64,000 nt of DNA from Camarhynchus parvulus (taxonomy: Eukaryota > Chordata > Aves > Passeriformes > Thraupidae), in contig NC_044576.1 of assembly GCF_901933205.1 (NCBI RefSeq), positions 5,365,024 through 5,429,023 of the forward strand, read 5' to 3'. Positions 61,477 through 64,000 of this stretch are shown in pieces (positions within the stretch are counted from its first letter, which is position 1; each line of letters begins with the position of its first letter). A program made the translations under genes and the position numbers. The notes under the pieces were generated by a model. That model made no database searches and was not told the origin of the DNA. It was given only the letters and a program-made list of their open reading frames with translations.

Positions 61477-61755
61477 GCTCTGGAAAGGGCTCTGAGCTCT
61501 CCCTGGAGCCTTGTCCTCTCTGGGTGAGCACCCCCAGCTCTCCCAGCCTGGCTCCAGAGCAGAGGGGCTCCAGCCCTTGGAGCATCTCCATGGCCTTCTC
61601 TGGACTTGCTCCAACACTCCACATCATTCCTGTGCCAGGACCCCAGAGCTGGATGCAGAACTCCAGTGGGGCCTCCAGAGTAGAGATGGAGAACCACTTC
61701 GATCAACCTGCTGCTGACACCTTTTTTTGATGCAGGCCAGGATTTGCAAGGGTCA
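61477..61755 (-). mobile_element. CR1 LINE, upstream fragment, split by an LTR
   Basis: On the minus strand this is the CR1 reverse-transcriptase C-terminal region. The plus strand shows the complement, with CCCCAGCTCTCCCAGCCTGG, CTGGACTTGCTCCAACA and CCCAGAGCTGGATGCAGAACT segments in family order. Homology fades near 61755, the 5' truncation point. Stops and indels break the frame. The first six bases are the second copy of the LTR's target duplication. Confidence 0.85.
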
Positions 61756-64000
61756 AGTTCACCTTTTCCAAGTGGATGTCCCTTTTCCTATCAGGTCCCA
61801 GTTTGTACCAAGCAGTATCCTCAAGTTTGTGTATTCCTGCTCTGAATATTTACAGGATCATATATTGGCTGTCATCTCATCTAACCAAATTACCAGCCTC
61901 AAGATTTAATAGAGGAAGATCAAGGATTGCATATTTGCAATGGGGATCCTTCAGAACATGAGGTTGATATTTTTCTCCAGCTCATCAAAACTTCTGCTGC
62001 ACTGGGGACTTCTTTATGTGAATTAAAAAAAAAATCTATTTGTAAGAAAGTGAATGAACTTCAAATAAGCGAAAGGAAATAAAATACCATATGGCATATT
62101 CAGATTCATGGGATTGCTATCCTGCTTAATAAATCTTCCCTTACTCACATTTTTGATAAAAGTATTGTATCCTACAGGGATTTTAATTTTATATCTCAAA
62201 AGGAGGTTAGTATATTAGATTTTACTGTATACAGATTAAATGAGGACTTTTAAAAATTCTCAAACTTATCTTCTCAGCTAAATAAATTTTCTGACTTTGC
62301 GCTTGGGGTAATTGTAATAGAGCTTTTGATCCCTGGGTAGATGGATGCAATAGTCCTATAAATCACAGATTTTCAACATCTTCAAAGACTATAAAATGTT
62401 TATGAGAGAGTATGGTTTTAGAGACATCTGGTGGTTATATAAGCCTAAGGAGAGAAACCAACAGTGAAAGTATTAAACATACTTTTTCAATAAAAGTATC
62501 CTGTAAAGAGAAAAAGACATTAGCTTATTCACAGTCTCTGCAAACTGCAGCAGATAATTTGACACAAGACCCAGCCTTGTTTATGGCAACGTGACAGCTT
62601 CGGTCACATTAGAGCAAAAGAGGAAAAAGATTTTTCAAGGTAAACGAATGTATGTGTCTTTCAGTAGCATTAAAACTTAGCACAGCTTAGTCAGAGAATA
62701 ACAGGGGCAGGAGATTGGATACTGAATATTTTAAATCCTCCTGCTAGACAAAAATCATTATCTCTACCACCATCTTGTTAGCTTGGCTTTTTTCTAACTC
62801 CTGGTGTGCTTTTATTTTGGTTTTGTTTGAAACTTCACTGACTCTCCAGCATATTTTTTACTGAACTGCTTGCCTCAAGGTAGAAGTTAGAAATAGAAAC
62901 TCAGAAATTAAGTCACATTTTTAACTTCTTAGGTTCAAACCACAAGGATATGTACCGTAAATAAAATAGCCATACTTATTTTCTATGCATTAATAATACA
63001 CATTATTATCAGAAGAGTGATTTTTAAGGACTTAGAATTCAAGTTCATATTAAAAGTATTTGGTGCTGTATCTGAACCTCCTCCTTATTTCCACAGGTCT
63101 ACTGCAATACAAAGCACAAAACTATTTGTTTGGAGATATCAAATCAAATGCTCTCAGACACAAAAATTCAAAAGAACAAATCCACTCCAGGAAAAAAAGT
63201 ATCTTCAGCTTTAGAGGGGAAAAAAATTATTTGGCCTCATCTTCTGTACCTAACACATAAGAGACATGACTGCAAGAGAAGAAAAAAATTCTCCCAGGCC
63301 CACTCTATAATATGAATTTGAAGAGTTTTAAAGCAAAAGAAATCTTGAAAATGCCCATTTCTGCTGTCTGGAAGGAGGATTGCTCCTCTCTGGTTTGGGT
63401 GGGGAGGGAGACTATGTGCTTCCACCCCTTTGGTATTCCCAGCCCTTTGACAACTTTCCCAACTGCTTTAGAGGCATCTGTTTTCTCAGCCCAAGCATTG
63501 ACCCCTCGCTCTGAACTGCCTCCCTGCTCACAGCAGTGCCAGCACCTTTTCCAGACTCCTTTCTTTCCCTTGCTTAGACTAGAGCACAGCAAACTTCTGT
63601 GAGAGCTAAAACTGGCCTCACACAAACGTACTTGTTCTCAAAGGCAAACGTCTCTGCAGTGCTTTTTTGCTGATCAGAACATGAGATCCTCAGACACAGA
63701 GCAAGGCCTGAGAGGAACAAAGCAAAGAGCCATCAGAAATTTGCTGGCAGTGTTGCTTTCCCAAATCACAGGTGGTGTCAACATTTTCTGGGAGCAACAC
63801 AATAATTCTGCATCAGAACATGTGTTCATAAACTTCTATACAGTGTAAGCAACACTGACAAACTATACTCACCTGCTTATTTTCAGTCAAGAAAGAAATT
63901 GGCTTGGAAAGTCCAAAGTATACTTTACTTTTCACAATCTGAGCATGAAGCAACATAAATTCGGATGCTAAGGAGGAGTTTCTTATTCATATTTTTGCAT
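61756..64000. other. AT-rich non-coding DNA, no gene seen
   Basis: No frame exceeds 106 codons (63305-63625, minus), and none is recognisable. I see no further repeat ends, RNA genes or tandem arrays up to the window edge. Confidence 0.6.

Noticed and set aside
61296..61706. 136-codon minus frame as a gene
   Set aside because: It crosses the boundary between the solo LTR and the CR1 fragment, so it is an accidental frame in repeat DNA.
1..64000. tRNA, rRNA, miRNA or CRISPR features
   Set aside because: No intact tRNA A/B-box pair, rRNA segment or regularly spaced repeat array was seen. miRNA hairpins cannot be judged by eye.

Overview
The window looks like nuclear DNA from a bird, most likely a songbird, and is almost entirely non-coding. 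The evidence is the repeat content. There are three 3' fragments of CR1 LINEs, the main LINE family of birds and other sauropsids. There are also several solitary retroviral LTRs of types I recall from passerine genomes, which is recognition from memory and not a search. I saw no L1, Alu or MIR-like sequence, no bacterial gene organisation, no tRNA or rRNA, and no CRISPR array. No open frame exceeds 157 codons. None of the frames above 100 codons resembles a known protein or has convincing splice-site or codon-use support, so I annotate no protein-coding gene. The stretch could be intergenic or lie inside a very large intron.

Layout: 1-21.8 kb is AT-rich, apparently single-copy DNA with only homopolymer runs and a short TA repeat. 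A minus-strand solo LTR follows at 21844-22367, with 6-bp target duplications, a TATA box, a strong splice donor and a poly(A) signal. At 23543-25069 a long GC-rich ERVL-type LTR carries a second, 385-bp LTR inserted close to its 3' end, with duplicated GATACC. Another ERVL-like LTR ends at 28153. A partial tandem of a ~189-bp unit (32405-32690) sits next to a GC-richer block (32727-33210) that holds the longest open frame. A plus-strand CR1 3' end lies at about 40932-41152, a probable minus-strand LTR at 44806-45269, and an internally deleted CR1 at 47713-48066. A weak LTR candidate lies near 54.4 kb. At 60577-61755 a minus-strand CR1 is split by a 770-bp solo LTR flanked by perfect GCTCTG duplications. 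The rest is AT-rich DNA in which I see nothing definite.

The elements do not form a pathway. What the window records is a history of insertions: CR1 fragments and older LTRs hit by younger LTRs, with every retroviral copy reduced to an LTR and no gag, pol or env visible. I found no convincing new biological system. The best leads are the two nested insertions, the LTR that pairs a promoter with a splice donor, the satellite-like ~189-bp repeat, and a CpG cluster with a CTCF-like motif inside an LTR.
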